In this document: positions 54,456-63,485 of the stretch, piece after piece
Layout of the letters: the number at the start of each line of letters is the position of its first letter
Position numbering within the stretch: position 1 is the first letter of the stretch
From: Parvibaculum sp.
GTDB taxonomy: Bacteria > Pseudomonadota > Alphaproteobacteria > Parvibaculales > Parvibaculaceae
DNA: 64,000 bases
NCBI GenBank assembly: GCA_002694985.1
Contig: NZNS01000010.1
Span: 643,392-707,391, forward strand
Direction of reading: 5' to 3'
Notes under the pieces: model-generated
What the model was told of the DNA's origin: nothing
Seen by the model: only the letters and a program-made list of their open reading frames with translations
The model's database searches: none
Position numbers and translations under genes: made by a program

Positions 54456-55109
54456 TTAGCGGAAATGCCCGTAGGCGCGGAGCACCGCGTCCGACAATTC
54501 CTTGTAGGCTCCCTCGGCGCCGCCTTTCAGCTCGTCAAACGCACCCTCGCCCTGCTTGGCAAGATCCGCGACACGCGAACGCAAACGCTCACGATCCACC
54601 TTGAGCTGTTTGAGAATCCTGGAATAGCGCTTTTCAGTATCCTTCAGCGCCCTCTTAGCTTCCTTCTCCGCCTTGTCGACTTCCCTGGAAAGCCGGGCGA
54701 CCTGCTTTTCGAGCTGCTGCTTCAGCTTTGCCTTTTCAGGCGAAAGCTTGCTTGTGGTCTTCTTCCTTGTTGCCTTGGGAGCGGCGGCCTTTTTCGCAGC
54801 GGGCTTCTTGGCCGCCGTCTTCTTGGCTGTCGTCTTCTTGGCGGCGGTCTTTTTCGGTGCGGCCGTTTTCGATGCGGTCGCTTTCTTTGCCGTAGTCTTT
54901 TTCGCGGGCGCCTTTTTCGCGGGCGCCTTCTTTGCCGCCGTCTTCTTCGCGGCCGGCTTGCCGCCGGTGCGAGCCGCGAGTTCTGCCCCGCTCAACGGGG
55001 GCGTGGTTTCGGTGGTGGGAACCGTACCTGCCCGGCGCGCCGCCGTCTTGCTTTGAGGGGTTTTCTTGCGGCCCGCCGTTGTCCCACGCTTCCTGCGCGT
55101 ATCACTCAT
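54456..55109 (-). CDS. Histone H1-like Lys/Ala/Pro-rich protein
   Basis: This 217-residue basic protein has a Lys/Ala/Pro/Thr repeat region (about residues 51-120, many AAKK, APAKK and TTAKK units) like H1/AlgP tails. A charged coiled coil follows (about 123-188: KLSPEKAKLKQQLEKQVARL and following), ending with a small amphipathic tail. It probably binds DNA or RNA nonspecifically and compacts or regulates; AlgP-like proteins are precedents. ATG 55109 follows an in-frame upstream ATG at 55148 that lacks homology. The repeats are prone to expansion. Confidence 0.8.
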   Translation of the reverse strand: MSDTRRKRGTTAGRKKTPQSKTAARRAGTVPTTETTPPLSGAELAARTGGKPAAKKTAAKKAPAKKAPAKKTTAKKATASKTAAPKKTAAKKTTAKKTAAKKPAAKKAAAPKATRKKTTSKLSPEKAKLKQQLEKQVARLSREVDKAEKEAKRALKDTEKRYSRILKQLKVDRERLRSRVADLAKQGEGAFDELKGGAEGAYKELSDAVLRAYGHFR

Positions 55110-55323
55110 GATCGAATGCCTCGATTTGATTTCAGACCTCGGGCGCACGGGGCGCCGACAAATCGAGAGTGACGCGATTATCGGGGCGTTTCAAGGGGCG
55201 CGCCCTCTTGCCCCACGCGGCGTTGGCGATTTCGTAAGACCTTCCGGCGTTAAATTGAGGCGGGGATTCGGAGGAGCTGCAAATCACCCTCTCGAACAAA
55301 TCCGCATACGTAGCGAGAATTCC

Positions 55324-56217
55324 ATGACGGCTGGGTGCGAAATGGCGGGAAAGCCGCAGACGAGGACACAGGCAAGGACAAGCGAGAGCGCGCCTGTCGT
55401 GATGCTCATTCACGGCATGTGGAGCCGCCCGCATGTCTGGGACGGTTTTCGCGCTTTCTTCGAGGATCGCGGCTACAGGGTAATCATTCCCACACTACGC
55501 CATCACGACATGGAACCGGGCGGCATTCCACACCCGGAACTTGCCGATGCAAGCCTCGCGCATTATGCCGCGGACATTGCCCGTGAAATCGGCAAGCTTG
55601 GATGCAAGCCCCTGGTGATCGGACATTCGATGGGCGGCACGCTGGCGCAGATGCTGGCGGCGCGCGGCCTCGTTCGCGCCGCGGTCGGCCTTGCACCCGC
55701 ACAGATTGCCGGCACGATGAATCTCGACCTGCGTTCGATGTGGATTTTTCGGCGCGAGTTCACCTCATGGGGCTTCTGGCGCCAGCCGCACCTGCCCTCG
55801 TTCGAGGCCATGCGCTACGGCATCCTGAACGGGATGCCCGAAAGCGAGGCGGAACAGCTTTACGAAAAACTCATCCCGGAATCCGGACGCGCGCTACTCG
55901 AAATCGGCTGGTGGTTCATCGACGGCCAGCGAACGACCTGGATCAATCCGCAGGATGTGTGCTGTCCGATGCTGTTTCTCACCGGCGAGAAAGACTTGCT
56001 GACGCCGCTCCGGGTGACGCATCGCATCGCCGAGTTCTACGAGGGACGTGTGCCGGTGGAGGGCTTGCCGCAGCGCGGCCACTGGCTTCCCGCCGAACCC
56101 GGCTGGGAGGCGCTGGCGGCCCGCGCCGCCACTTTCTTCGAGACGGAAGCGCCGGAAATGGCGCGGCGGATGGCAATCCGCTCCGCAACGCTCGCGCCCG
56201 CTCTCGTCAATGCCTGA
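55324..56217 (+). CDS. Alpha/beta hydrolase
   Basis: This 297-residue hydrolase has VVMLIHGMWSRPHVWDGFRAFF (oxyanion-hole HG), nucleophile elbow GHSMGGTLAQML (about residues 103-114, Ser), an acid GEKDLLTPLRV Asp region and a His in LPQRGHWLPAEPGW. The catalytic triad is complete. It is probably an esterase or lipase acting on short to medium esters. ATG 55324 is preferred over 55342, both weakly spaced. It lies divergent from the H1-like gene and converges on the amidohydrolase. Confidence 0.87.
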   Translation: MTAGCEMAGKPQTRTQARTSESAPVVMLIHGMWSRPHVWDGFRAFFEDRGYRVIIPTLRHHDMEPGGIPHPELADASLAHYAADIAREIGKLGCKPLVIGHSMGGTLAQMLAARGLVRAAVGLAPAQIAGTMNLDLRSMWIFRREFTSWGFWRQPHLPSFEAMRYGILNGMPESEAEQLYEKLIPESGRALLEIGWWFIDGQRTTWINPQDVCCPMLFLTGEKDLLTPLRVTHRIAEFYEGRVPVEGLPQRGHWLPAEPGWEALAARAATFFETEAPEMARRMAIRSATLAPALVNA

Positions 56218-56238
56218 CAGGTCAATCCCGTTTCAACG

Positions 56239-57978
56239 TCACTCGGCCGCCACGCGCGCGAGCGGTGACGGCTTGTGCCCGCGCACGAGCTTGCCGGGGA
56301 GCGCCCCTGTCGGCCTGCCTTCGCGGTAGATCACCTCGCCGCTGACGATGGTCGCGACATAGCCTTCCGCCTCCTGCATGAGACGGCGCGCGCCCGATGG
56401 CAGGTCATAGACCATGTGCGGCGGCAGGAGCCGCAGCCTCTCGAAGTCGATCACGTTCACGTCGGCCTTCATGCCCGGCGCGATGAGGCCGCGGTCGAGA
56501 AGACCGATCGCTTCGGCCGTATCCCGCGTCTGGCTTTTCACGACGAAGGGCAGGTCGAGACGCTCGCCGCGCGAACGGTCCCGGCACCAATGGGTCAGCA
56601 TATAGGTCGGTACGCTGACATCGCAGATGACGCCGACATGCGCGCCGCCATCCGAGAGCCCGAAGATCGTGTTCGGGTTACGGATCATCGAAAGCGCGTT
56701 TTCGAGGTCGAAGTCGTAATAGTTGTGGAGCGGGAAGAAGAGGAAGTTCCGCCCGCCATTGGCCGTCAGAATATCGTAGACGATCTCGTCCGGTTTCCGG
56801 CCCTCACGCTTTGCGCGCGCGCCGATGCTGTCTTCCGGCGCGGGCTCGTAGTTCGGCGGATCGCCGAGTTCGAACATCTTGTGGTAAGCGCCCGCCAGCG
56901 AATTCAGGAAGGGATGGCCGGGCTCAAGCTCTTCGGAAAGAAGCTTCGCGCGGAAGGCGGGATCGCGCATGATCGCGGCACGTTCCTCCAGCGGCTTGTC
57001 CGCAATGGCGCGGTAGCTCGGGCGCGTGAGAAAGGGATGCACGGAGCCCTGAAGACCGAGCATGAGGCCGACGGGACGACCCTGCACCTGCGCCTTGATG
57101 GGGAGCCCCTTCTCCACCGCCTTGTCGAGACGGGCGAGGAGATCCCGCCACTGGTCCGGCACCACATCCGCCTGCACGAGTGAGAAGCTCAGGGGACGGC
57201 CTGAAATCTCGACCAGCTTTTCGACCAGCGAAAACTCGTGCTCGATCTCGCGGAAGTCCGACACCCATTGGAGAACGCCTGCGCCCGCTTCCTTCAGGCC
57301 CTCGGCAATCGCCATCATTTCCTTGTCGGCCGCGCCGATGGTGGGGGTGAGGTCGCCATCGCTGGTGCGGTGCGCAACGGTGCGCGAGGTGGAAAAACCG
57401 ATAGCGCCCGCCTTGATCGCATCGCTCACGATATCGCGCATCTCGGCGACCTCGGCATCCGTTGCCGCCTCGCGCTTCGCGCCGCGCTCGCCCATCACAT
57501 AGACGCGCACCGCACCATGCGGCACCTGCAATGCGACGTCGATGTCATGCGGGCGTTTCTCGATCGCGTCCATGTAGTCGCCGAAGCTTTCCCACTCCCA
57601 GGAGAGACCTTCGTGAAGCGCGGCGCCCGGAATATCCTCGACGCCCTCCATGAGACGGATCAGACGATCATGGTCGTTCTTCTTCACCGGCGCGAAGCCG
57701 ACGCCGCAATTGCCCATGACGACGGTGGTGGAGCCGTGGATCGAGGAAGGCGTCATGCGCTCGTCCCATGTCACCTGACCATCATAATGGGTGTGGATGT
57801 CGACCCAGCCCGGCGTGACGAGAAGACCGGCGGCATCGATTTCGCTTCTTCCCTTCGCGTCGACCTTGCCGACCGCGACGATCACGCCCTTGTCGATTGC
57901 GACATCGGCCTTTTTGGGCGCGCCGCCCGAACCGTCCACGACCGTGCCGCCGCGAATAACGAGATCCACTTCCGCCAT
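56239..57978 (-). CDS. Amidohydrolase family 3 protein (N-acyl-D-amino-acid deacylase-like)
   Basis: This 579-residue metal-dependent hydrolase has [17 protein letters not shown] (HxH metal motif, about residues 59-75), [10 protein letters not shown], the [15 protein letters not shown] region, and the C-terminal [21 protein letters not shown] (metal-binding Asp). [15 protein letters not shown] closes the barrel. The group cleaves N-acyl-D-amino acids, dipeptides or imides. Its divergence from the LLM-class monooxygenase at 58235 suggests a common catabolic theme; the substrate is unknown. Confidence 0.87.
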   Translation of the reverse strand: MAEVDLVIRGGTVVDGSGGAPKKADVAIDKGVIVAVGKVDAKGRSEIDAAGLLVTPGWVDIHTHYDGQVTWDERMTPSSIHGSTTVVMGNCGVGFAPVKKNDHDRLIRLMEGVEDIPGAALHEGLSWEWESFGDYMDAIEKRPHDIDVALQVPHGAVRVYVMGERGAKREAATDAEVAEMRDIVSDAIKAGAIGFSTSRTVAHRTSDGDLTPTIGAADKEMMAIAEGLKEAGAGVLQWVSDFREIEHEFSLVEKLVEISGRPLSFSLVQADVVPDQWRDLLARLDKAVEKGLPIKAQVQGRPVGLMLGLQGSVHPFLTRPSYRAIADKPLEERAAIMRDPAFRAKLLSEELEPGHPFLNSLAGAYHKMFELGDPPNYEPAPEDSIGARAKREGRKPDEIVYDILTANGGRNFLFFPLHNYYDFDLENALSMIRNPNTIFGLSDGGAHVGVICDVSVPTYMLTHWCRDRSRGERLDLPFVVKSQTRDTAEAIGLLDRGLIAPGMKADVNVIDFERLRLLPPHMVYDLPSGARRLMQEAEGYVATIVSGEVIYREGRPTGALPGKLVRGHKPSPLARVAAE

Positions 57979-58153
57979 CTCTCCCTCCTCATATTTATTT
58001 TCTTGTTGAGGGCATTGTAGCGCCGGCGGCGCGCGATCCCAAACGGGGCTCAGCGCCGGTCATGTTGCGGCGCGGTCAGGCCGCGAAAGGCTTGTTGCAG
58101 CGCGTCGCGACGTCGCGTTTGCGCGAGGAAACCAAACTGAATAGACTTCGCGC

Positions 58154-58171
58154 TTAGGGTAATCACCCTAA
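58154..58171. promoter_or_regulatory. 18-bp palindrome upstream of the LLM-monooxygenase gene
   Basis: TTAGGGT and ACCCTAA form a perfect 7-bp inverted repeat around AATC. It lies 64 bp before the LLM-type ATG and 176 bp from the divergent amidohydrolase ATG. It looks like a dimeric operator, possibly for a LuxR- or TetR-type protein not in the window. Confidence 0.5.
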
Positions 58172-58234
58172 ATCGGGATGAGGGAGGATGCGTGGCGGGG
58201 AGCCGCGCATGGAAAACCCGCCGGGAGGAAACAA

Positions 58235-59500
58235 ATGAAATTCACATGGTTCAACCTGATGCCGTGGCCTTATCTGCCGGATGATTTCCGGGAGAAGCAC
58301 CGGTCGGTCTGGGTCGATATCGACTCGCGTCTGTTCGATCCGGCCAAGGGCCACGAAGTCTATAATTCCTACATGGACATGCTCGAATATGCGGGCACGC
58401 TCGGTTTCGACGGCATCGGCGTCAACGAGCATCACCAGAACGGCTATGGCATCATGCCCTCGCCGAACATCATCGCGGCGGGACTTGCGCGGCGCACATC
58501 GGATGTCGGCCTTGTCGTGCTCGGCAACTCCATCGCACTTTACAACCCGCCCACGCGCGTCGCGGAAGAGTTCGCGATGCTCGATTGCATTTCGGGCGGA
58601 CGGCTCGTCGCCGGTTTCCCGGTCGGCACGTCGATGGATACGAATTACTGCTACGGGCAAATCCCGGCGCTGACGCGCGAGAAGTACCAAGAGGCGCATG
58701 ATCTGATCCGCCGCGCCTGGTCGGACCCTGACCCCTTCGCGTGGAACGGGCGCTACAACAAGCTGCGCCATGTGAACATCTGGCCGAGGCCGATACAGGA
58801 CCCGCCGCCGATCCATATTCCGGGGGGCGGTTCGGTCGAGACCTATGACTTCTGCATCGACAATACCTATTCCTATTCCTACCTCTCCTTCTCCGGCTAT
58901 ATCCGGGCGAAGGCGCTGATGCAGGGCTATTGGGACCGCGTGGCCGAGCGCAACGCGCCGGACGAGAGCCCTTACCGTGCGGGCTTTGCTCAGACGATCT
59001 GTGTGGCCGATACCGACGAGGAGGCCGAGCGCCTTTATTCGGAACATGTCAGCTATTTCTACAATCGCTGCCTGCATGTCTATGGCGGCTTCGCGGATGC
59101 GCCGGGATACCGGACGATCAAGACGATCCAGACGGGTGCATTGTCGCAATACGCACCACCCGTCGGCGGCTATTCGGAGCTGACCTGGAAAGACCTCATC
59201 GACCAGGGCCACGTCATTGCGGGCAGCCCCGAAACGGTTCGCCAGCGCATGGAAGACCTCATCAAGGGGCTCAATGTCGGTAACGTCTTCTGCCTCATGC
59301 ATGTCGGCAATATGCCGATGGACAAGTGCATGCATTCGACGAAGCTCTTTGCGGAAAAGGTCATGCCACATCTGCGCGACATGTTCCCCGACTACAAGGA
59401 CGACGACCGCTTCTGGTGCAAGCCTCTCGCCAAACAGGTGAAGCCAGGCAGCCTGCCAGTAGAGAAGGAAGTCGCCGCACTTGTGGGAGGAAAAGACTGA
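58235..59500 (+). CDS. LLM-class flavin-dependent oxidoreductase (bacterial luciferase-like monooxygenase)
   Basis: This 421-residue luciferase-fold TIM barrel has KFTWFNLMPWPYLPDDF at the start, GFDGIGVNEHHQNGYGIMPSPNIIAAGLA (about residues 62-90), LDCISGGRLVAGFPVGTSMD and a C-terminal AGSPETVRQRMEDLI, all typical. It uses FMNH2 from a separate reductase to oxidise alkanes, sulfonates, dimethyl sulfide or related substrates. The gene has a GGGAGGAAA site and overlaps the following hydrolase by one base (TGATG), so the two products are co-translated. Confidence 0.9.
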   Translation: MKFTWFNLMPWPYLPDDFREKHRSVWVDIDSRLFDPAKGHEVYNSYMDMLEYAGTLGFDGIGVNEHHQNGYGIMPSPNIIAAGLARRTSDVGLVVLGNSIALYNPPTRVAEEFAMLDCISGGRLVAGFPVGTSMDTNYCYGQIPALTREKYQEAHDLIRRAWSDPDPFAWNGRYNKLRHVNIWPRPIQDPPPIHIPGGGSVETYDFCIDNTYSYSYLSFSGYIRAKALMQGYWDRVAERNAPDESPYRAGFAQTICVADTDEEAERLYSEHVSYFYNRCLHVYGGFADAPGYRTIKTIQTGALSQYAPPVGGYSELTWKDLIDQGHVIAGSPETVRQRMEDLIKGLNVGNVFCLMHVGNMPMDKCMHSTKLFAEKVMPHLRDMFPDYKDDDRFWCKPLAKQVKPGSLPVEKEVAALVGGKD

Positions 59501-60291
59501 TGGAAACGAAAACCGTTCAGACCCATCACGTTCCGGTCCGCTATTTCGAGGGCGGCCCCTCTTCTGGAAAGGGGGGCGAACCGCTGGTCTATCTGCATGG
59601 CGCGGGCGGCATCACGGCGGAAGACCCGTTCCTCGCGAAGCTCGCGGAGAGTTATCACGTCTATGCGCCTCTCCTGCCTGGCTATGGCGACTCTGAGGAA
59701 TGCGGCGAGCTGCGTGAGATGCTCGACATCACACTCCATAGCTGGGACGTGGTGGACGCCCTCGGGCTGAAAGACCCGATCCTTGTCGGCCATTCCATGG
59801 GCGGCATGATCGCAGCGGAAATGGCGGCCATCGCGCCAAACGATGTGAGCCGTCTCGGGCTCATCTGTCCGGCAGGGCTGTGGCTCGACGATCATCCGAT
59901 CCCGGATATCTTTGCCATGCTGCCTTACGAACTTCCGGCAGTTCTCTTCCATGATGTGGAAGCGGGCACGGCGCTGATGACGGCGGGCGTGACGCTCGAC
60001 GATCCGGAATGGCTGAAGGGCTTTCTCGTACAAAACGCGCGGCAGATGGGCATGGCAGGCAAGATCCTGTTCCCGGTGCCGGATCGCGGGCTTTCACAGC
60101 GGCTTTACCGCGTGAAGGCGAAGACGGTTCTCGTCTGGGGCGATGGCGACAAGCTGATCGTGCCGGCCTATGCGCATGCCTGGAAAAAGGCAATCGGCGG
60201 CGCGGAGTTTGTCTCGATCCCGGAAGCGGGGCATCTCATGACGCTCGAAAAACCCGAGCATGTGGCGAAGGCGATTTCCAGGCTCGCCTAG
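59500..60291 (+). CDS. Alpha/beta hydrolase coupled to the LLM monooxygenase
   Basis: This 263-residue hydrolase has LVYLHGAGGITAEDPFLAKLA (oxyanion hole), nucleophile elbow VGHSMGGMIAAEM (about residues 96-108) and PEAGHLMTLEKPEHVA with the triad His. The start overlaps the LLM stop (TGATG) with GGGAGG upstream. It resembles C-C bond or ester hydrolases that process the product of the preceding monooxygenase; that functional link is inferred from coupling. An intrinsic terminator follows at 60354. Confidence 0.87.
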   Translation: METKTVQTHHVPVRYFEGGPSSGKGGEPLVYLHGAGGITAEDPFLAKLAESYHVYAPLLPGYGDSEECGELREMLDITLHSWDVVDALGLKDPILVGHSMGGMIAAEMAAIAPNDVSRLGLICPAGLWLDDHPIPDIFAMLPYELPAVLFHDVEAGTALMTAGVTLDDPEWLKGFLVQNARQMGMAGKILFPVPDRGLSQRLYRVKAKTVLVWGDGDKLIVPAYAHAWKKAIGGAEFVSIPEAGHLMTLEKPEHVAKAISRLA

Positions 60292-60353
60292 ACAAGGCTG
60301 TTACGAACACAGAGATCGGCGTCCAAAAACAAGAAACGGCGCGGATAGGAGCG

Positions 60354-60385
60354 AAAGGCCATTCCCGAAAGGGAGTGGCCTTTCT
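60354..60385. terminator. Intrinsic terminator after the LLM-hydrolase pair
   Basis: AAAGGCCA (60354-60361) pairs with TGGCCTTT (60376-60383), extended by TTCCC/GGGAG around a GAAA loop. The A- and T-ended arms make it bidirectional, serving also the convergent exporter gene. Confidence 0.85.
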
Positions 60386-60410
60386 GCATTTCGGGCTGCA
60401 TTCCCGAACC

Positions 60411-61604
60411 TTACGCACTGCGCGCGGAAATGCGCGCAAGCGTGCCCGCAATGCTCACAACCGCGATGGCGATGGCCATCGGCAGCGCCGTGCCGTCATT
60501 GAAGGCGCCGACAAGGCCGCCGACGACGGCCGCGAAGGCGAACTGGAGAATGCCGGTGAGAGCGGAGGCGGAACCCGCACTCCGCTCCGCGCGCGCCATG
60601 GCCGCGGCGGTCGCGTTTGCGCCGACAAATCCGTAGGAACCGACAACCACGAAGATGCAGACGGCGAGCGGATAGAAGGCTTGCGGCACAAGAAGCGTCA
60701 CGGCGAGAAGTGCGAGCGCGGCAAGGAGATGAACGCTCATGGCGATGCGCAGGATCGCGCGGCTCGAATAGCGCCGCAGCAGGAGAGCATTGACCTGTGC
60801 AGCGGCGACGAGCCCTGTCGCATTGATGCCGAAGAGAATGGCGTAGCTTTCGGGCGCGAGGCCATGCAGCTCGATGAAGACGAAGGGTGAGCCCGTGATA
60901 TAGGCGAACATGGCGCAGGAGATGAGCGCATTGGCGAGCGCGAAGGCCATGAAGGGCTTGTCCATGAGGAGTGCGAGATAATCGCTGCCGACAAGCGCGA
61001 GGCCGCCGCCATGCTCGCGCTTTTCGGGGGGCAGGGTTTCGCCGAGACCGAACAGGACAGCGGGGATACAGACAAGACCGAAAGCCGTCAGTACCCAGAA
61101 TATTACCGGCCATTCGTAATGCGCAATGAGAACGCCGCCGATCACCGGCGCGAGAATAGGTGCGAGGCCCATGACCAGCATCAGCATTGAATAGACTTGC
61201 GCGGAGGTGCGCTCGTCGAACAGATCGCGCACCATGGCGCGCGAAGCGACAATGCCTGCACAACCGCCCAGCGCCTGCAGCAGCCGCGCGGCGGTGAGGC
61301 TTTCGATATCGGGCGCAAAGGACGCCCAGAGCGAGGCTGCGACATAGACCGCAATGCCGAGGAGCAGCGGACGCAGGCGGCCCATGCGATCCATGACGGG
61401 GCCGAGAATGCCCTGCCCGACCGCGAGACCGATGAAGAAAACAGCGAGCGTCGTCTGCACCGCGCCTGCCGTTGCGCCGAAATGTTCCGCAATGGCGGGG
61501 AAGGCGGGCAGATACATGTCGATGGAGAGCGGCGAGAAGGCGATCAAGGTACCGAGAATGGCGATAAACTTGATCTGGCTGAGGCGGGTCTGCGGAACAC
61601 TCAT
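60411..61604 (-). CDS. Bcr/CflA family multidrug efflux MFS transporter
   Basis: This 397-residue protein has 12 predicted helices and the Bcr/CflA start IAFSPLSIDMYLPAFPAIAEHF. AVGQGILGPVMDRMGRLRPLLLG is MFS motif A, and VASRAMVRDLFDERTSAQVYS is the family motif. It belongs to drug:H+ antiporter-1 exporters; likely cargo is a small hydrophobic compound. It converges on the LLM-hydrolase pair. Confidence 0.92.
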   Translation of the reverse strand: MSVPQTRLSQIKFIAILGTLIAFSPLSIDMYLPAFPAIAEHFGATAGAVQTTLAVFFIGLAVGQGILGPVMDRMGRLRPLLLGIAVYVAASLWASFAPDIESLTAARLLQALGGCAGIVASRAMVRDLFDERTSAQVYSMLMLVMGLAPILAPVIGGVLIAHYEWPVIFWVLTAFGLVCIPAVLFGLGETLPPEKREHGGGLALVGSDYLALLMDKPFMAFALANALISCAMFAYITGSPFVFIELHGLAPESYAILFGINATGLVAAAQVNALLLRRYSSRAILRIAMSVHLLAALALLAVTLLVPQAFYPLAVCIFVVVGSYGFVGANATAAAMARAERSAGSASALTGILQFAFAAVVGGLVGAFNDGTALPMAIAIAVVSIAGTLARISARSA

Positions 61605-61677
61605 GTCTTGCGCCTTTATCCCATCTTTCCGGCCACAGCGTCTCGCCCGCGCGCCTTATAGGTGAAAGGGCGCACAA

Positions 61678-61708
61678 GCGAAAGGGCCGCCCGGTGTGAG
61701 CGGCCCCT
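61678..61708 (-). terminator. Terminator after the acyl-CoA synthetase gene
   Basis: On the minus strand GGGCCGC and GCGGCCC form a 7-bp stem followed by TTTCGCTT. It lies about 25 bp after the acyl-CoA synthetase stop. Confidence 0.7.
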
Positions 61709-61730
61709 GGTTGCTACATGCGCCGTGCGC

Positions 61731-63311
61731 TCAGATCTTCTTGTCGCCCTGCCAGTAGCGATCGCGAATGTTGCGGCGAAGCACCTTGCCCGACGGCATG
61801 CGCGGAAGTTCGGTGACGAAATCGACGGAGCGCGGACGCTGATAACCTGGAAGGCTCTGCGCCGCGAAGTCGAGAAGCTCCTTGGCCATGTCCTCATCCG
61901 GGCGAAAGCCCTCGTTCAGCTCCACCACGAGTTTTACTTCCTCGCCCCATTCCTCATTCGGCACACCGACGGCGGCGGCATCGGCGACGGCGGGATGTTT
62001 CAGTACTTCCTGATCGATTTCGGCGGGGTAGATATTCACGCCGCCGGAGATGATGACCTCGGCGCTGCGGCCGGTGAGAAAGAGAAATCCGTCCTCGTCG
62101 ATGAAGCCCATATCGCCCATCGTGTAGAAATCGCCGCGATAAGCGCTTTCGGTTTTTTCGGGCGCCTTGAAGTATTCGAAGCGGCCCTGCTCGGGCGCCT
62201 TGAAATAAACCGTACCGACCTCGTTCGCCGCGAGCGGTTTTCCCTCCTCGTCGTGAATCTCGACAATGACGCCGGGGAGCGGCTTGCCGACGCTGCCTTT
62301 CTTCGCGGGAAATTCGTGGCTGTCGATGAAGATGCCGCCACCCTCCGTCGCCGCGTAATATTCATAGACGACGGGACCGAACCATTCGATAGCGCCTTCT
62401 TTCACGTGGACAGGGCAAGGCGCGGCGCCGTGCAATATCCAGCGCAAGGAGGAGGTGTCGTATTTCGCTTTCGTCTCGTCGGGCAATTGCAACATGCGAT
62501 GCAGCATGGTGGGGACGACATGGGTATGCGTGATGCGATGCTCGGCGACGAGACGAAGCGTTTCCTCCGCGTCCCAGCGGTCCATCAACACGCAGCCAAC
62601 ACCTGCATTGATCGGAAAGGAGAGGTTCAGCGCAAGGGGCGCGGCGTGATAGAGCGGCCCCGTGACGAGGGCGAGGTCGCCTTCGCGGAAAGCAGCTGTC
62701 TCGGTGAGCTTCACAAGGAGCGGGGTGACGGGCGCGGCCTGCTTGCGGAAGACGCCTTTCGGGTGGCCGGTGGTGCCGGAGGTATACAACATCTGCGAGC
62801 CCATGACGGGATCGGGAAGATCGCTTGCCTCTTCCGCGGCGAGCGCATCGTCATAGGAGGCGAAGCCCTCGATCTCACCGCCGACCGCCAGCTTCGCGAC
62901 GAGCGCAGGCGCCATGGAAGCGGCTTCAAGCGCACTGCCGGCAAAGCGCGCATCGGCGATGAAGGCCTTTGCCTCGCAATTATCGACGATATACCCCACT
63001 TCCGAACCCTTGAGATGCCAATTGACCGGCGTCATGCGGAAGCCACCGCGCTGGCAGGCGGCAACCGTCTCCACGAATTCGGGCCGGTTGGAACACATGA
63101 GCGCGACGGCGTCGCCCGCCTTCAGGCCTTCCCTGCGCAGGGCGCGCACGAGACGGTTCGCGTTCGCGTTGAGTTCCGCATAAGTGCGGTTGCCCGCTTG
63201 CGAGATAATCGCCGGACGATCCGGCGCCTGCGCCGCTTGCCAGGCAAGCACCATTCCCGTGGCCGCCGCTTCCTCACGCGTCCAGCTTTCCGCAGTTTCG
63301 ACAACAGACAT
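61731..63311 (-). CDS. Acyl-CoA synthetase (AMP-dependent, ANL superfamily)
   Basis: This 526-residue adenylate-forming enzyme has MLYTSGTTGHPKGVFRK (P-loop, about residues 172-188) and YYAATEGGGIFIDS (YxxTE-like, about 315-328). The hinge GDMGFIDEDGFLFLTGRSAE and C-terminal PRMPSGKVLRRNIRDRY with catalytic Lys complete the fold. It activates fatty or aromatic acids to CoA thioesters. It stands alone, divergent from the LpxR-like gene. Confidence 0.93.
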   Translation of the reverse strand: MSVVETAESWTREEAAATGMVLAWQAAQAPDRPAIISQAGNRTYAELNANANRLVRALRREGLKAGDAVALMCSNRPEFVETVAACQRGGFRMTPVNWHLKGSEVGYIVDNCEAKAFIADARFAGSALEAASMAPALVAKLAVGGEIEGFASYDDALAAEEASDLPDPVMGSQMLYTSGTTGHPKGVFRKQAAPVTPLLVKLTETAAFREGDLALVTGPLYHAAPLALNLSFPINAGVGCVLMDRWDAEETLRLVAEHRITHTHVVPTMLHRMLQLPDETKAKYDTSSLRWILHGAAPCPVHVKEGAIEWFGPVVYEYYAATEGGGIFIDSHEFPAKKGSVGKPLPGVIVEIHDEEGKPLAANEVGTVYFKAPEQGRFEYFKAPEKTESAYRGDFYTMGDMGFIDEDGFLFLTGRSAEVIISGGVNIYPAEIDQEVLKHPAVADAAAVGVPNEEWGEEVKLVVELNEGFRPDEDMAKELLDFAAQSLPGYQRPRSVDFVTELPRMPSGKVLRRNIRDRYWQGDKKI

Positions 63312-63485
63312 TCTCGATCTTCCTCTTCACTGTTCTTTTTTGTGTAGCACCTTACTGGTGCCTTTCTTGATTTGTAGTCTGAATTATTGTTATTGGACAA
63401 GCGGGACATCCCCCACGTCAAGCCGTTCACCTAGTCAACATCCGCGCTTCATTCGAGGGCGGTTCGCTCAAGGAATATCCCCACA

